Below, piece after piece: positions 1-8,704 of a stretch of 64,000 bases of DNA. A program made the translations under genes and the position numbers. Under the pieces are notes generated by a model, which searched no databases, had not been told where the DNA came from, and was given only the letters and a program-made list of their open reading frames with translations. The DNA lies in assembly GCF_008520305.1 (NCBI RefSeq), contig NZ_ML703260.1:34901-98900 (forward strand), in the 5' to 3' direction. Position 1 is the first letter of the stretch; each line of letters starts with the position of its first letter. The DNA is from Mesorhizobium sp. SARCC-RB16n (GTDB taxonomy: Bacteria; Pseudomonadota; Alphaproteobacteria; Rhizobiales; Rhizobiaceae).

Positions 1-77
1 CGGCGATCCTCATTCCTTTCATTCGCAAGCGCCTATCCACAGCCCGGCTAAAAGCCATGGGGAAGATCAGGTCGTGA
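1..77 (+). CDS. C-terminal end of an unidentified upstream gene (partial)
   Basis: A frame open from the window edge (codons starting at base 3) ends with TGA at 75-77. About 24 residues are visible, basic and ending in KAMGKIRS. The stop overlaps the GTG start of the next gene by 4 bp (GTGA, 74-77), the usual sign of translational coupling, which is why I call it a gene end rather than chance. Too little is visible to name a function. Confidence 0.45.
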   Translation, partial: AILIPFIRKRLSTARLKAMGKIRS

Positions 78-1675
78 CATCGTTCTTCCTCGCCGCGCCG
101 AGCTATTGCAGCCGCTTCGGCGTTGCCGTCTTGCTGGTCGCGATCGCCGATTTCCTGTTCTATGGCCAGCCTGCCGGCATCACGGTTCTCCTGTTCGCCA
201 TCCTGATTGCAGCCGCCGTCGTGGCCGTGCATCCGCCCGCCTTCAGCGATGGCAAGGTGTGGCTCAAGTCGGCCGCCTTGCTTGTCGCGCTGCTGCCTTT
301 GGCCGAGACTGCCAGTCCCTTGTCCGTCTCGATCGCGCTTGCGGCCCTGGCGGTGTTCGCGCTTTCGCTGAGCGGCCGGCTGCGGCACCGCATGGCGCGC
401 ATTGCCGGCCAGATCGTTCTGTTCGGGCTGGCGGCGCCGGCTCGGCTCATGAGCGATTTTCTGCAGTGGCGAAGGGCGGCGCGGCGGTTCGGCGGGCATC
501 GCATAAGGCTGGCGGCGATCGCGGTCTGGGTGATGCCGCTGACGTTGGGCGCCGTCTTCGTCGCCCTGTTCGGCGCCGCCAATCCGGTTATCGAATACTG
601 GCTGTCGCTGATCGATCTCATCAGGCTGGTCGACCTGATCCAGCTTACGCGGATTGCCTTCTGGCTGTTCGTGCTTGCCGGCGTCTGGGCCTTTCTGCGG
701 CCGCGCCTGCCGCGCTTTCAGCGCCGTATCCCCAGGCCAGACCATCTTCCTGCCGATGCTCGGCCGGCGACCAAACCCGACAGGCGCGTGGTAGAGGACA
801 TTGTCTTCGGCAAGGCTGCCATCTTGCGCGCCTTGATCGTCTTCAACATTCTGTTTGCACTGCAGAGCGGGCTCGACGCCACCTATCTGTGGGGCGGGAT
901 AGCGCTTCCCGATGGCTTGAGCTACGCCGCCTACGCGCATCGCGGCGCCTATCCGCTTGTTGCCACCGCGCTGCTTGCCGCCGGTTTTGTCCTTGCGGCG
1001 CTGAGGCCCGGAAGCGAGACCTCAGGTGATCCCGTGATCCGCCGGCTGGTCTATGCCTGGGTGGCGCAGAACATCATGCTGGTCGTGTCGTCGATCCTGC
1101 GGCTTGATCTCTATGTCGGCATCTATGCGCTGACCTACTGGCGTATCGCCGCTTTCGTCTGGATGGGGCTGGTTGCGGCCGGGCTTGCGCTGATCATCAC
1201 CCGCATCGCGCTTGGAAAATCCAATGAATGGCTGCTGTCCGCCAATCTTCTGACGTTATCCCTAGTGCTTTATGCCTGCTGTTTCATCAATTTCGCCACA
1301 ACGATCGCCAATTACAATGTCGACCATTCCCTCGAGATGACCGGCCAGGGCATTCCCCTCGACGTCTGGTATCTGCGCTCGGGCCGGGCGCGTTTCCGGC
1401 GCTCGACCGATTCATTGATCATCAAGGCCCGACAACTGCCGAAGATCCAGCCTTTCGCCAATTTTTGGGGGTACGCCCTGTCGACGAAGCCAGGTATCGC
1501 GCTGTCCAGAACCAATGGCGCGCGTGGAGCTTTCGCGATTGGCGATTGCTGCGCTATCTCGACAAGCGCGGCTCGCTTGCTAATCCTGCCTTCACCCAAC
1601 CTTACGCGCCGGGCCATTGATCCATGCCGCATCACATTCTCGTCGCCGACGATGATCCGCATATCCGCGAAGTGA
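74..1675 (+). CDS. DUF4173 family membrane protein, frameshifted near the C-terminus
   Basis: Predicted polytopic inner-membrane protein of unknown function with many hydrophobic segments through residue about 430, then the family-type motif NYNVDHS. GTG start coupled to the upstream gene. Downstream of about base 1375 the reading frame stops looking like the family. The expected C-terminus (ALGPGAFPALDRFI, then WRAWSFRDWRLLRYL at about 1516-1560) lies in the +1 frame and ends with TGA at 1618-1620, four bases before the response-regulator start. The in-frame stop at 1675 would instead overlap that gene by 52 bp. This fits loss of one base near 1372-1380, either a true mutation or a sequencing error. 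The neighbouring two-component genes suggest an envelope-sensing context, but this is inference. Confidence 0.75.
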   Translation: MTSFFLAAPSYCSRFGVAVLLVAIADFLFYGQPAGITVLLFAILIAAAVVAVHPPAFSDGKVWLKSAALLVALLPLAETASPLSVSIALAALAVFALSLSGRLRHRMARIAGQIVLFGLAAPARLMSDFLQWRRAARRFGGHRIRLAAIAVWVMPLTLGAVFVALFGAANPVIEYWLSLIDLIRLVDLIQLTRIAFWLFVLAGVWAFLRPRLPRFQRRIPRPDHLPADARPATKPDRRVVEDIVFGKAAILRALIVFNILFALQSGLDATYLWGGIALPDGLSYAAYAHRGAYPLVATALLAAGFVLAALRPGSETSGDPVIRRLVYAWVAQNIMLVVSSILRLDLYVGIYALTYWRIAAFVWMGLVAAGLALIITRIALGKSNEWLLSANLLTLSLVLYACCFINFATTIANYNVDHSLEMTGQGIPLDVWYLRSGRARFRRSTDSLIIKARQLPKIQPFANFWGYALSTKPGIALSRTNGARGAFAIGDCCAISTSAARLLILPSPNLTRRAIDPCRITFSSPTMIRISAK

Positions 1676-2316
1676 TCTGCTTCGCGCTGGAAAAGGCCGG
1701 CATGAAAACGGCTGCCGTGTCCGATGGCGCCGCCGCCCTGCAGGCAATCGAACATCGCACGCCCGACCTTGTCGTGCTCGACATCGGCATGCCGGAGATG
1801 GACGGGCTGGAGGTCTGCCGGCGGCTGCGGCAGAGATCCGATGTGCCGGTGCTGTTCCTGTCCGCCCGAGACGAGGAGATCGACCGCATCCTCGGGCTCG
1901 AAATGGGCGGCGACGACTATGTCACCAAACCGTTCAGCCCGCGCGAGCTGGTCGCCCGGGTCAACGTCATCCTGCGGCGCGCCCGCCCGGCTGCGCCCGA
2001 ACCGGCCGACGACCGGCAATTTGTCCATGGCAAGCTCACACTGGTGCCGGCCAGCCATGGCGCCGGCTTCGACGGCAAGCCGCTGGCCCTGACCGGAATA
2101 GAATTCTCGATCCTGAAGGGGTTTCTGGCGCGGCCGACGCATGTGCTGGACCGCGACGCGGTGATGGCCAATGCCTATGCCGGCAAGATCCACGTCGCCG
2201 ACCGCACCGTCGACAGCCATATCCGCAACATCCGCGCCAAGCTGGCGGCGGTCGGATGCCTGGATGCCATCGAGACCGTGCATGGCGTCGGTTTCCGGCT
2301 CGGCCGATGCGGCTGA
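1624..2316 (+). CDS. OmpR-family response regulator (CreB-like)
   Basis: DNA-binding response regulator of 230 aa. The receiver domain spans about residues 1-120, with the acidic cluster ADDD at 8-11, phosphoacceptor Asp53 in VVLDIGMP, Ser80 and Lys102 in TKPFSP. A winged-helix trans_reg_C domain occupies about 130-228, including VDSHIRNIRAKL and the final GVGFRLG. It overlaps the following sensor kinase by 10 bp, so the two are a cognate pair. Its start lies 4 bp after the stop predicted for the unshifted DUF4173 frame. CreB/ChvI-like by general appearance; the regulon cannot be inferred from the sequence. Confidence 0.93.
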   Translation: MPHHILVADDDPHIREVICFALEKAGMKTAAVSDGAAALQAIEHRTPDLVVLDIGMPEMDGLEVCRRLRQRSDVPVLFLSARDEEIDRILGLEMGGDDYVTKPFSPRELVARVNVILRRARPAAPEPADDRQFVHGKLTLVPASHGAGFDGKPLALTGIEFSILKGFLARPTHVLDRDAVMANAYAGKIHVADRTVDSHIRNIRAKLAAVGCLDAIETVHGVGFRLGRCG

Positions 2317-3923
2317 CCACTTCCAGCAAATGGATGGGCAGCAAGTGGATCGGCCGCAAATGGCGGCCGCGTCTCGCCACGGTCGTCGTCGCCATCCTGA
2401 TCCTGGTGATGGCCCTGCCGCTGGTCGGCCTGTTCTTCTTCCGCCTCTACGAGAACCAACTCATCCGCCAGACCGAGGCGGAGCTGATCGCGCAAGGTGC
2501 GGCCATCGCCGCAATTTATGCGCAGGAGGTGACCGACGCCGGCATTTCGCCGGATAAGCTTGGCGCGCCGATGCCACCGGCAAATGGGGGCACGAGTCGA
2601 AGCGCCAGCTCCGACATGCCCTACCGGCCGATCGAGCCGCAACTCGATCTCGCCTCGGATTACGTGCTTGCGACCCGGCCGGCGGGGGTGCCGGCCACGG
2701 CCGATCCCGCCTTCGCCGCGCTCGGCGCGCGCCTGTCGGGCATTCTCGATGCGACGCAGAAAACCACGTTGGCCGGTTTCCGGCTGCTCGACCCGCGAGG
2801 TGTCGTCATTGCCGGGCGCGACGAGGTCGGGCAGTCACTTGCCGGGGTCGAGGAGGTGCGTGAGGCGCTCGCCGGGCGCTATGCCAGCGCGCTCAGGCTG
2901 CGCATCCCCAACCAGCCGGCGCCGCCGCTCTATTCGGTCAGCCGCGGCACCAAGGTGCGCGTCTTCGTCGCCCTGCCGGTTGCCGTCGACGGAAAGGTCG
3001 CCGGCGTGGTCTATGTCTCGCGGACGCCCAACAACATCATAAAACATCTCTATGGCGAGCGCGGAAAGGTGACGGTGGCGGCGATCGCCATCCTCGGCGG
3101 CACGCTGCTCATCGGCCTCGTCTTCCTGCGCACCGTCAGCCGGCCGATCTATGCGCTGATCGACCGCACCCAGCGCATCGCCGCCGGCGAGCGCGACGCG
3201 ATCCGGCCGCTCGACCACCATGGCACGCGCGAAATGGCCGAGCTTTCCGCCGCCTTCCTCGACATGGCCGAAAAACTGCAGGCGCGATCGGACTCGATCC
3301 AGACCTTCGCCACCCATGTCTCGCACGAGCTCAAATCGCCGCTGACGGCGATCCAGGGCGCGGCCGAACTGCTGCGCGATTCAGGCAGCGCGATGGACGA
3401 TGACGAGCGGCGGCGATTCTCCAACAACATCGTCACCGATGCCGGGCGGCTCAACCTGTTGGTCCGGCGGCTGCTCGATCTGGCGCGGGCCGAAAACCTT
3501 GCGCCGAGCGGCGAAAGCACTTCGATCGGCGCGGCTCTGGCGCTGCTTCCCGCCGATGCCAGGCTGGCGGTTCGCGTCGAGGCCGGCGGCGATCTGGCCT
3601 TGCGTATCTCGGCCGAGAACGCGGCAATCGTGCTGGCCAATCTCATCGACAATTCGGCCAGGCATGGCGCGACACTGGTGTCGATCGCCGCGGTGGGCAC
3701 GAGCGGCAAGGCGACGGTGATGGTCAGCGACGATGGCGCCGGCATTTCGCAGAGCAACCGGGCGCGCGTCTTCGAGCCGTTCTTCACCACGCGGCGCGAT
3801 ACGGGCGGCACCGGCATGGGGCTCGGCATCGTGCTGGCCCTCCTGAAAGCGCATGATGGTACGATCAGGTTGGTTGACTCCGAGCGCGGCACGCGCTTCG
3901 AGATCACCTTGCCGGTCGCGTAG
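2307..3923 (+). CDS. membrane sensor histidine kinase (CreC-like)
   Basis: Partner kinase of the preceding regulator, 538 aa from the ATG at 2307, which overlaps the regulator stop; the open frame runs further upstream but that part lies inside the regulator gene. Order: basic N-terminus, transmembrane helix about 24-46, periplasmic sensor region about 47-250, second transmembrane helix about 253-275, HAMP linker, HisKA dimerisation box with phosphoacceptor His340 in HVSHELKSPL, then a HATPase_c domain with an N-box (NLIDNSARHG), DDGAGIS and GTGMGLG. The long periplasmic domain suggests an extracytoplasmic ligand, which is unknown. Confidence 0.92.
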   Translation: MRLTTSSKWMGSKWIGRKWRPRLATVVVAILILVMALPLVGLFFFRLYENQLIRQTEAELIAQGAAIAAIYAQEVTDAGISPDKLGAPMPPANGGTSRSASSDMPYRPIEPQLDLASDYVLATRPAGVPATADPAFAALGARLSGILDATQKTTLAGFRLLDPRGVVIAGRDEVGQSLAGVEEVREALAGRYASALRLRIPNQPAPPLYSVSRGTKVRVFVALPVAVDGKVAGVVYVSRTPNNIIKHLYGERGKVTVAAIAILGGTLLIGLVFLRTVSRPIYALIDRTQRIAAGERDAIRPLDHHGTREMAELSAAFLDMAEKLQARSDSIQTFATHVSHELKSPLTAIQGAAELLRDSGSAMDDDERRRFSNNIVTDAGRLNLLVRRLLDLARAENLAPSGESTSIGAALALLPADARLAVRVEAGGDLALRISAENAAIVLANLIDNSARHGATLVSIAAVGTSGKATVMVSDDGAGISQSNRARVFEPFFTTRRDTGGTGMGLGIVLALLKAHDGTIRLVDSERGTRFEITLPVA

Positions 3924-3950
3924 ACTGTGGACGGCGGATCGGAGAAAAAA

Positions 3951-5117
3951 GTGCGCTACGACATCGTCATCATCGGCGGAGCCATCGTCGGGTCCTCGGT
4001 TGCCTACTATCTGCGCGAGGAAGGATTTTCCGGCTCGGTCGCGCTGATCGATCGCGACCCGCAATTCGCCCATGCGGCGACGACGCTGTCCATGGCCTCG
4101 ATCCGCCAGCAATTCTCTATTCCCGAAAACATCCGCCTGTCGCAATTCACGCTGAAGCTGTTCCGGCGACTGAAGGAAGAATTCGGCGCGGACGCCGATA
4201 TCGGTTTTCGCGAGGGTGGCTATCTCATCCTTGCCGGCGAGGCCGGGCTGCCGATCCTGAGGGCCAACCACGAGGCGCAGGTCGCCGAGGGCGCCGACAT
4301 CCTGCTCGAGGACGCCGACCAGCTGACGCGCCGCTTCCCCTGGCTGTCGGCCGAAGGCATCGCCGCCGGCGCCTATGGCCGGACCGGCGAGGGCTGGTTC
4401 GACGCGCATGCGATGCTGATGCTGTTCCGCAAGGCGCTGCGGCAGAAGAAGATCGACTTCATCAGTGCTTCGGTCACCGGCATCGAGCGGCAGGGCGACC
4501 GCGTCACCAGCGTTAGCCTCGACAATGGCGATCGTATCGAGGCCGGCACCGTCATCAACGCCGCCGGACCGAACGCCGGCAAGGTCGCCGCCCTTGCCGG
4601 GCTGGCGCTGCCGGTCGAGCCGCGCAAGCGCAACGTCTTCGTCTTCGAGGCGCGCGAGAAATATGCCGACATGCCGCTGCTGGTCGACCCCTCCGGGATC
4701 TATGTGCGTCCGGAAGGCTCGGTCTACCTCACCGGCGGCGCCGAGCCGGAAGAGGGCGACGGCCCGGCCAACCCCAGGGATTTCGAGGTCGACTGGCCGC
4801 TGTTCGAAGAGGTGATCTGGCCGGTGCTGGCGATCCGCGTCCCGGCCTTCGAGGCCATCAAGCCGACCCGCGCCTGGGCCGGGCACTACGACTACAACAC
4901 GCTGGACCAGAACGCGGTGATCGGCCCGCATCCCGAGGTGACGAATTTCCTCTTCGCCAACGGATTCTCCGGCCACGGCCTGCAGCAGGCGCCGGCGGTC
5001 GGCAAGGCGCTGGCCGAGTTTTTGGTGCATGGCGGGTATCGGACGATCGACTGCTCGGCGTTTGGGTATGGGCGGGTGGCTGAGGGGCGGGCGTTCCGGG
5101 AGTTGAATGTGATTTGA
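3951..5117 (+). CDS. FAD-dependent oxidoreductase, DAO (D-amino-acid oxidase-like) family
   Basis: About 388 aa flavoprotein. The N-terminal Rossmann motif YDIVIIGGAIVGSSVAYYL binds FAD, and the C-terminal part carries the GHYDYNTLDQNAVIG and FANGFSGHGLQQAP stretches typical of glycine/sarcosine-oxidase-like DAO proteins. It probably oxidises an amine or imino acid; the substrate is unknown. I prefer the GTG at 3951, preceded by GGAG at a good distance, over the in-frame GTG at 3927, which has no ribosome-binding site. It follows the kinase gene by 27 bp and may be co-transcribed with it, although a functional link is not evident. Confidence 0.88.
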   Translation: MRYDIVIIGGAIVGSSVAYYLREEGFSGSVALIDRDPQFAHAATTLSMASIRQQFSIPENIRLSQFTLKLFRRLKEEFGADADIGFREGGYLILAGEAGLPILRANHEAQVAEGADILLEDADQLTRRFPWLSAEGIAAGAYGRTGEGWFDAHAMLMLFRKALRQKKIDFISASVTGIERQGDRVTSVSLDNGDRIEAGTVINAAGPNAGKVAALAGLALPVEPRKRNVFVFEAREKYADMPLLVDPSGIYVRPEGSVYLTGGAEPEEGDGPANPRDFEVDWPLFEEVIWPVLAIRVPAFEAIKPTRAWAGHYDYNTLDQNAVIGPHPEVTNFLFANGFSGHGLQQAPAVGKALAEFLVHGGYRTIDCSAFGYGRVAEGRAFRELNVI

Positions 5118-5142
5118 GGGAGCAAGAACGATTGATGCCGGC

Positions 5143-5313
5143 GGGACAGCGCCCCCCTCTGTCCTGCCGGACATCTCCCCCTCAGTGGGGAGATCGAATG
5201 TCGCGACGGTTTCGCCAATCTTCAACGTCGACGAGAACGCGCCGGCATCAAAGCTGCCAATCTCCCCCCTTTTGAGGGGGAGATGCCCGGCAGGGCAAAG
5301 GGGGCGCTGCCCC
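5143..5313. repeat. pair of inverted rhizobial intergenic palindromic elements
   Basis: Two roughly 55-bp elements lie in inverted orientation, about 5143-5196 and 5257-5313. Each contains a small palindrome of the type ATCTCCCCCTCAGTGGGGAGAT flanked by CAGCGCCCCC and CTGCCGG blocks; the second is the imperfect reverse complement of the first. This is the appearance of the short mosaic or RIME-like repeats scattered between genes in rhizobia. It fills the gap between two convergent genes and could fold into a large hairpin that stops transcription from either side. Confidence 0.75.
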
Positions 5314-5321
5314 TCCAGCGT

Positions 5322-6053
5322 CTACGCCATCATCGCATCAACCTTGATTGCATTGCCGAGCGCATTGCCTGCGGCCGTGTTGTCGAAAATCCCCCAGACC
5401 TCGGCACCCGAAGCGGCCGCTGCCTCAATTTGCCGGCTAAATCGGTCGAGGCTTTCGGCGTCGTAGTCCGAGTAATAGACGCGCGGCGCGCCGTGCCAGC
5501 GGAAATAGGCGAGGCCGGGCCAACCGCCCGGCACCGCTGCCGCCGGCATCGGAGCCGGATCGGCGGCGACACGCGCGATCCGGTGATCGGCCAGAAGCGC
5601 TTCTGCTTCCGGTTCGAACCAGCTGGGATGGCGCGGCTCGCAGACCGGCCTGACTTGCGTTCGCCTGCTCAGCATGTCGAAAAAACGGCTCGCGACATCC
5701 GGCTCGAAGGGTAGGCTCGGCGGCAGCTGCACCAGAAGCACGCTCAGCTTTCCGCCGAGGCCTTCGACCTGCTGGAGAAAGCTTTCCAAGAGGTCCTCGC
5801 AGTCGACGAGACGGCGCTCATGAGTGATGGCCTTCGGCATCTTGACGGCGAAGCGGAAGTGCTCCGGCACGGCGCGTGCCCAGCGCTCATAGGTCTCGCG
5901 GCGGTGCGGCTTGTAGAAGGACGTGTCGATCTCGACGATGGAAAAGTGCCTGGAATAGCGTTCAAGATGCGACCCGGGTTGCGGAAAATCTTGCCTGTAT
6001 CGTGTCGGAATGCCCCAGCCTGCCGTGCCTATGAAACATTCCTGTTTTCCCAT
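5322..6053 (-). CDS. DUF72 domain protein (YecE-like)
   Basis: 243 aa protein covering the whole DUF72 TIM-barrel. The N-terminus has FIGTAGWGIPTRY, followed by the VEIDTSFYKPHRRETYERWA stretch, FAVKMPKAITHE, and a C-terminal YFRWHGAPRVYYSDYD element. All are standard YecE family landmarks. The biochemical function of the family is not established. It is transcribed towards the repeat pair and convergent with the FAD oxidoreductase gene. Confidence 0.92.
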   Translation of the reverse strand: MGKQECFIGTAGWGIPTRYRQDFPQPGSHLERYSRHFSIVEIDTSFYKPHRRETYERWARAVPEHFRFAVKMPKAITHERRLVDCEDLLESFLQQVEGLGGKLSVLLVQLPPSLPFEPDVASRFFDMLSRRTQVRPVCEPRHPSWFEPEAEALLADHRIARVAADPAPMPAAAVPGGWPGLAYFRWHGAPRVYYSDYDAESLDRFSRQIEAAAASGAEVWGIFDNTAAGNALGNAIKVDAMMA

Positions 6054-6126
6054 GCATGGGATGTGGGCCGGACGAGGTGTGGGTCAAGGCGTACAGAGGC
6101 GGGCTTTGCTACCACTGACCCGCTGC

Positions 6127-6618
6127 TCATGCTGCAACCCGCCTTCCGGCCTCGACATGCGCCTGTAGCCAGGCCAGCACCCGCGCCCAGCCCTCTGCAT
6201 GTTCGGTAGCCGCTTCGTGTAGCCCGGCAAAACCGCCATGGCAGATGGTGAGGCGCGTGCGCCTGGCAATCGGCTGCAACAGCCAGGCAACCGTGGTTTG
6301 CCGCCGGCCAAGCGTAGGATGGTCCCAGTCATAGGTCCGCGTCTGCACGATCCGGCGCGGCGCTTCGATCTCGAGGAATTCGCCGCTGGCCGGCATGTCC
6401 TTGCCGTCCGCCGTGCGGAAAACAACGTTCCAATGGCCACCGATGCGAAGGTCGGCCGACCAGTCGGCCATCCGATAGGTGCCGGCGGATCCCCACCACA
6501 GTTCGACTTCATCGGTGCTCAGCGCACGGAAGACGCGCTCTGGCAAAGCGCGGATATCGGCCGTGGCGAAGACGGTGTCGCCATTGGTCATGGCATGCAG
6601 GGCGGTGTGACGCAACAT
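6127..6618 (-). CDS. SRPBCC / AHSA1-like protein
   Basis: About 163 aa single-domain START-like fold, a hydrophobic-cavity protein of the Aha1/SMU440 type. Landmarks are the N-terminal TADIRALPERVFRALSTDE, the WWG and GGHW turns, and a C-terminal amphipathic helix (HAEGWARVLAWLQAHVEAG). I prefer the ATG at 6618 because a GGAGG lies 8 bp upstream, inside the codons that would follow the alternative ATG at 6633. It lies 36 bp after a second SRPBCC gene and probably belongs to the same ArsR-headed operon. Confidence 0.88.
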   Translation of the reverse strand: MLRHTALHAMTNGDTVFATADIRALPERVFRALSTDEVELWWGSAGTYRMADWSADLRIGGHWNVVFRTADGKDMPASGEFLEIEAPRRIVQTRTYDWDHPTLGRRQTTVAWLLQPIARRTRLTICHGGFAGLHEAATEHAEGWARVLAWLQAHVEAGRRVAA

Positions 6619-6654
6619 CTCTGCTGCCTCCATAGTATTTCGCTACCGAAACGA

Positions 6655-7101
6655 TCAATCCTTCGATGGTGGACGCTCGAACCCCTTGCCGGTCTCGAGC
6701 AGGCTCTTCAGGCTGGCCAGCACCAACGGCCAGCCCTTGGCGACGTTGCCGATCAGCCTGTGCGGCCCGTCCGCTTCATGGGTGACGGCAAGCTTCATCA
6801 GTTCGCCGTCCGGCTCGATGGTGAAGGTGCAGCGTGTGTAGCCGTCTTCCCTGATCTCAGGCATCCATTCATTGCGCCATTTGATGACCAGGCGCCGCGG
6901 CGGGTCGATCTCGAGGATTTCGCCGCTGTCGGCGACGCGCCCGTCCGGGAAGATCAGCTTCCAGCTGGAGCCGACTTTCCACTCGCTCTCCTGATAGGAG
7001 CAGAGGAAAAACTGCCGGTTGAACTCAGGGTCGGTCAACGCTTCCCAGAGCTTTTCGGCCGTGGTGCGAATATAGGTGACGTAAACGAAACTGTTGCTCA
7101 T
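6655..7101 (-). CDS. SRPBCC / AHSA1-like protein
   Basis: 148 aa protein with the AHSA1 signature: VYVTYIRTTAEKLWEALTDP at the N-terminus, then FGxx-type turns (SSWKLIFPDG) and the C-terminal helix KGWPLVLASLKSLLETG. It overlaps the ArsR gene by 4 bp (ATGA, 7098-7101), so the two are translated together. ArsR-SRPBCC pairs are common in Proteobacteria. The regulator is assumed to control the SRPBCC genes, but neither ligand is known. Confidence 0.9.
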   Translation of the reverse strand: MSNSFVYVTYIRTTAEKLWEALTDPEFNRQFFLCSYQESEWKVGSSWKLIFPDGRVADSGEILEIDPPRRLVIKWRNEWMPEIREDGYTRCTFTIEPDGELMKLAVTHEADGPHRLIGNVAKGWPLVLASLKSLLETGKGFERPPSKD

Positions 7102-7412
7102 CGGTCTTCCCTTTCGAGGCGTTTCTTCAGGTCGCTAAGGGCGGTCAGCCGTCCCCGCTCGAATTTGCCGATCCAGCGTTCGGCGATCTCGTTGATCGGA
7201 ACCGGGTTTAGGTAGTGCTCCTTCTCGCGCCCCTTGCGGACGGTGGTGACGAGGTTTGCTTCTTCCAGGATCGCCAGGTGCTTGGTCACCGCCTGGCGGG
7301 TCATGGCCATCTCCGCGGACAGCGCATTCAGCGTTTGCCCATTTCTGGCATGGAGGCTGTCCAGTAATTGCCGGCGTGTCGGGTCCGCCAGGGCGCGAAA
7401 GACTGCATCCAT
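7098..7412 (-). CDS. ArsR-family winged-helix transcriptional repressor
   Basis: Compact repressor of about 104 aa starting MDAVFRALADPTRRQLLDSL. The recognition-helix region is MTRQAVTKHLAILEEANLV, followed by the wing VRKGREKEHYLNP. The cysteine-rich metal box of classical ArsR is absent, as usual for the SRPBCC-linked subfamily. I place the start at 7412, where AGAGG lies 7 bp upstream. A TTG at 7433 would put the start inside the palindromic operator and is unlikely. The gene is first in an operon with one or two SRPBCC genes and is probably autoregulated. Confidence 0.9.
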   Translation of the reverse strand: MDAVFRALADPTRRQLLDSLHARNGQTLNALSAEMAMTRQAVTKHLAILEEANLVTTVRKGREKEHYLNPVPINEIAERWIGKFERGRLTALSDLKKRLEREDR

Positions 7413-7427
7413 GCTCATGCCTCTAAT

Positions 7428-7447
7428 ATGCAACCATTTGGTTGCAT
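7428..7447. promoter_or_regulatory. palindromic operator of the ArsR-SRPBCC operon
   Basis: A perfect inverted repeat with 9-bp arms and a 2-bp centre, ATGCAACCA-TT-TGGTTGCAT. It sits 15 bp upstream of the preferred ArsR start codon. Position, symmetry and AT-rich surroundings fit an autoregulatory ArsR operator overlapping the promoter. Seen directly; the function is inferred. Confidence 0.7.
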
Positions 7448-7501
7448 GTCAAGCGACAAGATCATGCTCGTTTGGTGGCTGTAGCGCGACAGGAGAAGAA
7501 A

Positions 7502-7945
7502 TCAGCGCTTGCGGGAGATCCAGAAGGCGTCGGGCATGCGTCGCATGCCAATGCGTTCGTAGAAGCCGACAGCCTCGGGCATCGAAATCAGGCTGATGGC
7601 GACCGACGGTCCGAGTTGGCGGGCCACCTCGTCCATCAGTCCCTTGCCAATTCCCAGACCTTGCGCCTTGGCCGAGACGGCGAGATCGGAGATGTAGCAG
7701 ACCCAGGAAAAGTCGGTCAGGCAGCGGGCGACACCAATCAGTGGCGTGCCTTCCATGTCGAGACGGGCGGTCACGATCAGACTGGCGCCCTCCAGCATCG
7801 CCTTCAGCCTTGCCTGGTCATCAACGGGCCTGCCTTCGCCGAGACCGGAGTCCACCAGCACGCGGCGGAATTCGGCAACGCCGAGCGCCGTTTCACGGGC
7901 GTAGAGGACGTGGGAGTTTTCTGCCATGGGACCAGACTGCATCAT
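7502..7945 (-). CDS. GNAT-family N-acetyltransferase
   Basis: 147 aa single-domain GNAT. The acetyl-CoA loop is [20 protein letters not shown], preceded by the beta-strand [10 protein letters not shown] and followed by the C-terminal [11 protein letters not shown] motif. The substrate is unknown. Two in-frame ATGs (7945 and 7927) are possible and neither has a clear ribosome-binding site. It lies alone between the ArsR operator and leuD, divergent from leuD. Confidence 0.88.
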   Translation of the reverse strand: MMQSGPMAENSHVLYARETALGVAEFRRVLVDSGLGEGRPVDDQARLKAMLEGASLIVTARLDMEGTPLIGVARCLTDFSWVCYISDLAVSAKAQGLGIGKGLMDEVARQLGPSVAISLISMPEAVGFYERIGMRRMPDAFWISRKR

Positions 7946-8080
7946 CGGGCGGTGAATTCGAAGCCATTAGTGCATAGCCCTCGTGCAGGCGCGCGCAAAC
8001 AGCTGCCTTTTATTTGCCCGCGGCTTTGTGTAAACCGGGCCTCAGCAAAATCCCCCGCAACGAAAACACGGGCCAAAGCC

Positions 8081-8686
8081 ATGGAAAAATTCACCAAGCT
8101 CACCGGCGTCGCCGCTCCCATGCCGATCGTCAATGTCGACACCGACATGATCATCCCGAAGGATTATCTCAAGACGATCAAGCGCACCGGGCTCGGCACC
8201 GGCCTGTTCGCCGAGATGCGCTACAATGACGACGGTTCGGAAAATCCGGATTTCGTGCTCAACAAGCCGGCCTACCGCAAGGCGCAGATCCTGGTCGCCG
8301 GCGACAATTTCGGCTGCGGCTCATCGCGCGAACACGCGCCGTGGGCGCTGCTCGACTTCGGCATACGCTGCGTCATCTCGACCTCGTTCGCCGACATCTT
8401 CTACAACAACTGCTTCAAGAACGGCGTGCTGCCGATCGCAGTCAGCCCCGAGGACCTGGAGAAGCTGATGGACGACGCTTCGCGCGGCTCCAACGCCACT
8501 CTGTCGGTCGATCTCGAGGCCAAGGAAATCCGTGGTCCGGACGGCGGCGTGGTCAAATTCGACCTCGACGACTTCAAGCGGCACTGCCTGCTCAACGGGC
8601 TCGACGATATCGGCCTGACCATGGAAAAGGCCGGCGCCATCGCCTCGTTCGAGAAGAAGAACGCCGAGCAGCGCCCCTGGGCCTGA
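8081..8686 (+). CDS. leuD: 3-isopropylmalate dehydratase small subunit
   Basis: Small subunit of isopropylmalate isomerase in leucine synthesis, interconverting 2- and 3-isopropylmalate together with LeuC. 201 aa, the normal length. Family landmarks are the N-terminal [16 protein letters not shown], the swivel-domain loop [17 protein letters not shown], and [13 protein letters not shown]. The frame is open far upstream, but the family begins at the ATG at 8081 (MEKFTKLTG). The catalytic partner leuC is not in the window; leuB follows 6.3 kb downstream. Confidence 0.97.
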   Translation: MEKFTKLTGVAAPMPIVNVDTDMIIPKDYLKTIKRTGLGTGLFAEMRYNDDGSENPDFVLNKPAYRKAQILVAGDNFGCGSSREHAPWALLDFGIRCVISTSFADIFYNNCFKNGVLPIAVSPEDLEKLMDDASRGSNATLSVDLEAKEIRGPDGGVVKFDLDDFKRHCLLNGLDDIGLTMEKAGAIASFEKKNAEQRPWA

Positions 8687-8704
8687 GCGGCACAGGCGAA
8701 TAGG

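Noticed and set aside
3381-5225. 614-aa open frame on the minus strand
   Set aside because: Antisense to the kinase and FAD oxidoreductase genes; GC-rich third-position artefact with Arg/Gly/Asp-rich composition and no domain.
5143-5313. Possible CRISPR array or insertion sequence
   Set aside because: Only two inverted copies, no regular spacers, no transposase gene.
7442-8080. N-terminal extension of LeuD by about 213 residues
   Set aside because: It is antisense to the GNAT gene, and the LeuD family begins at 8081.
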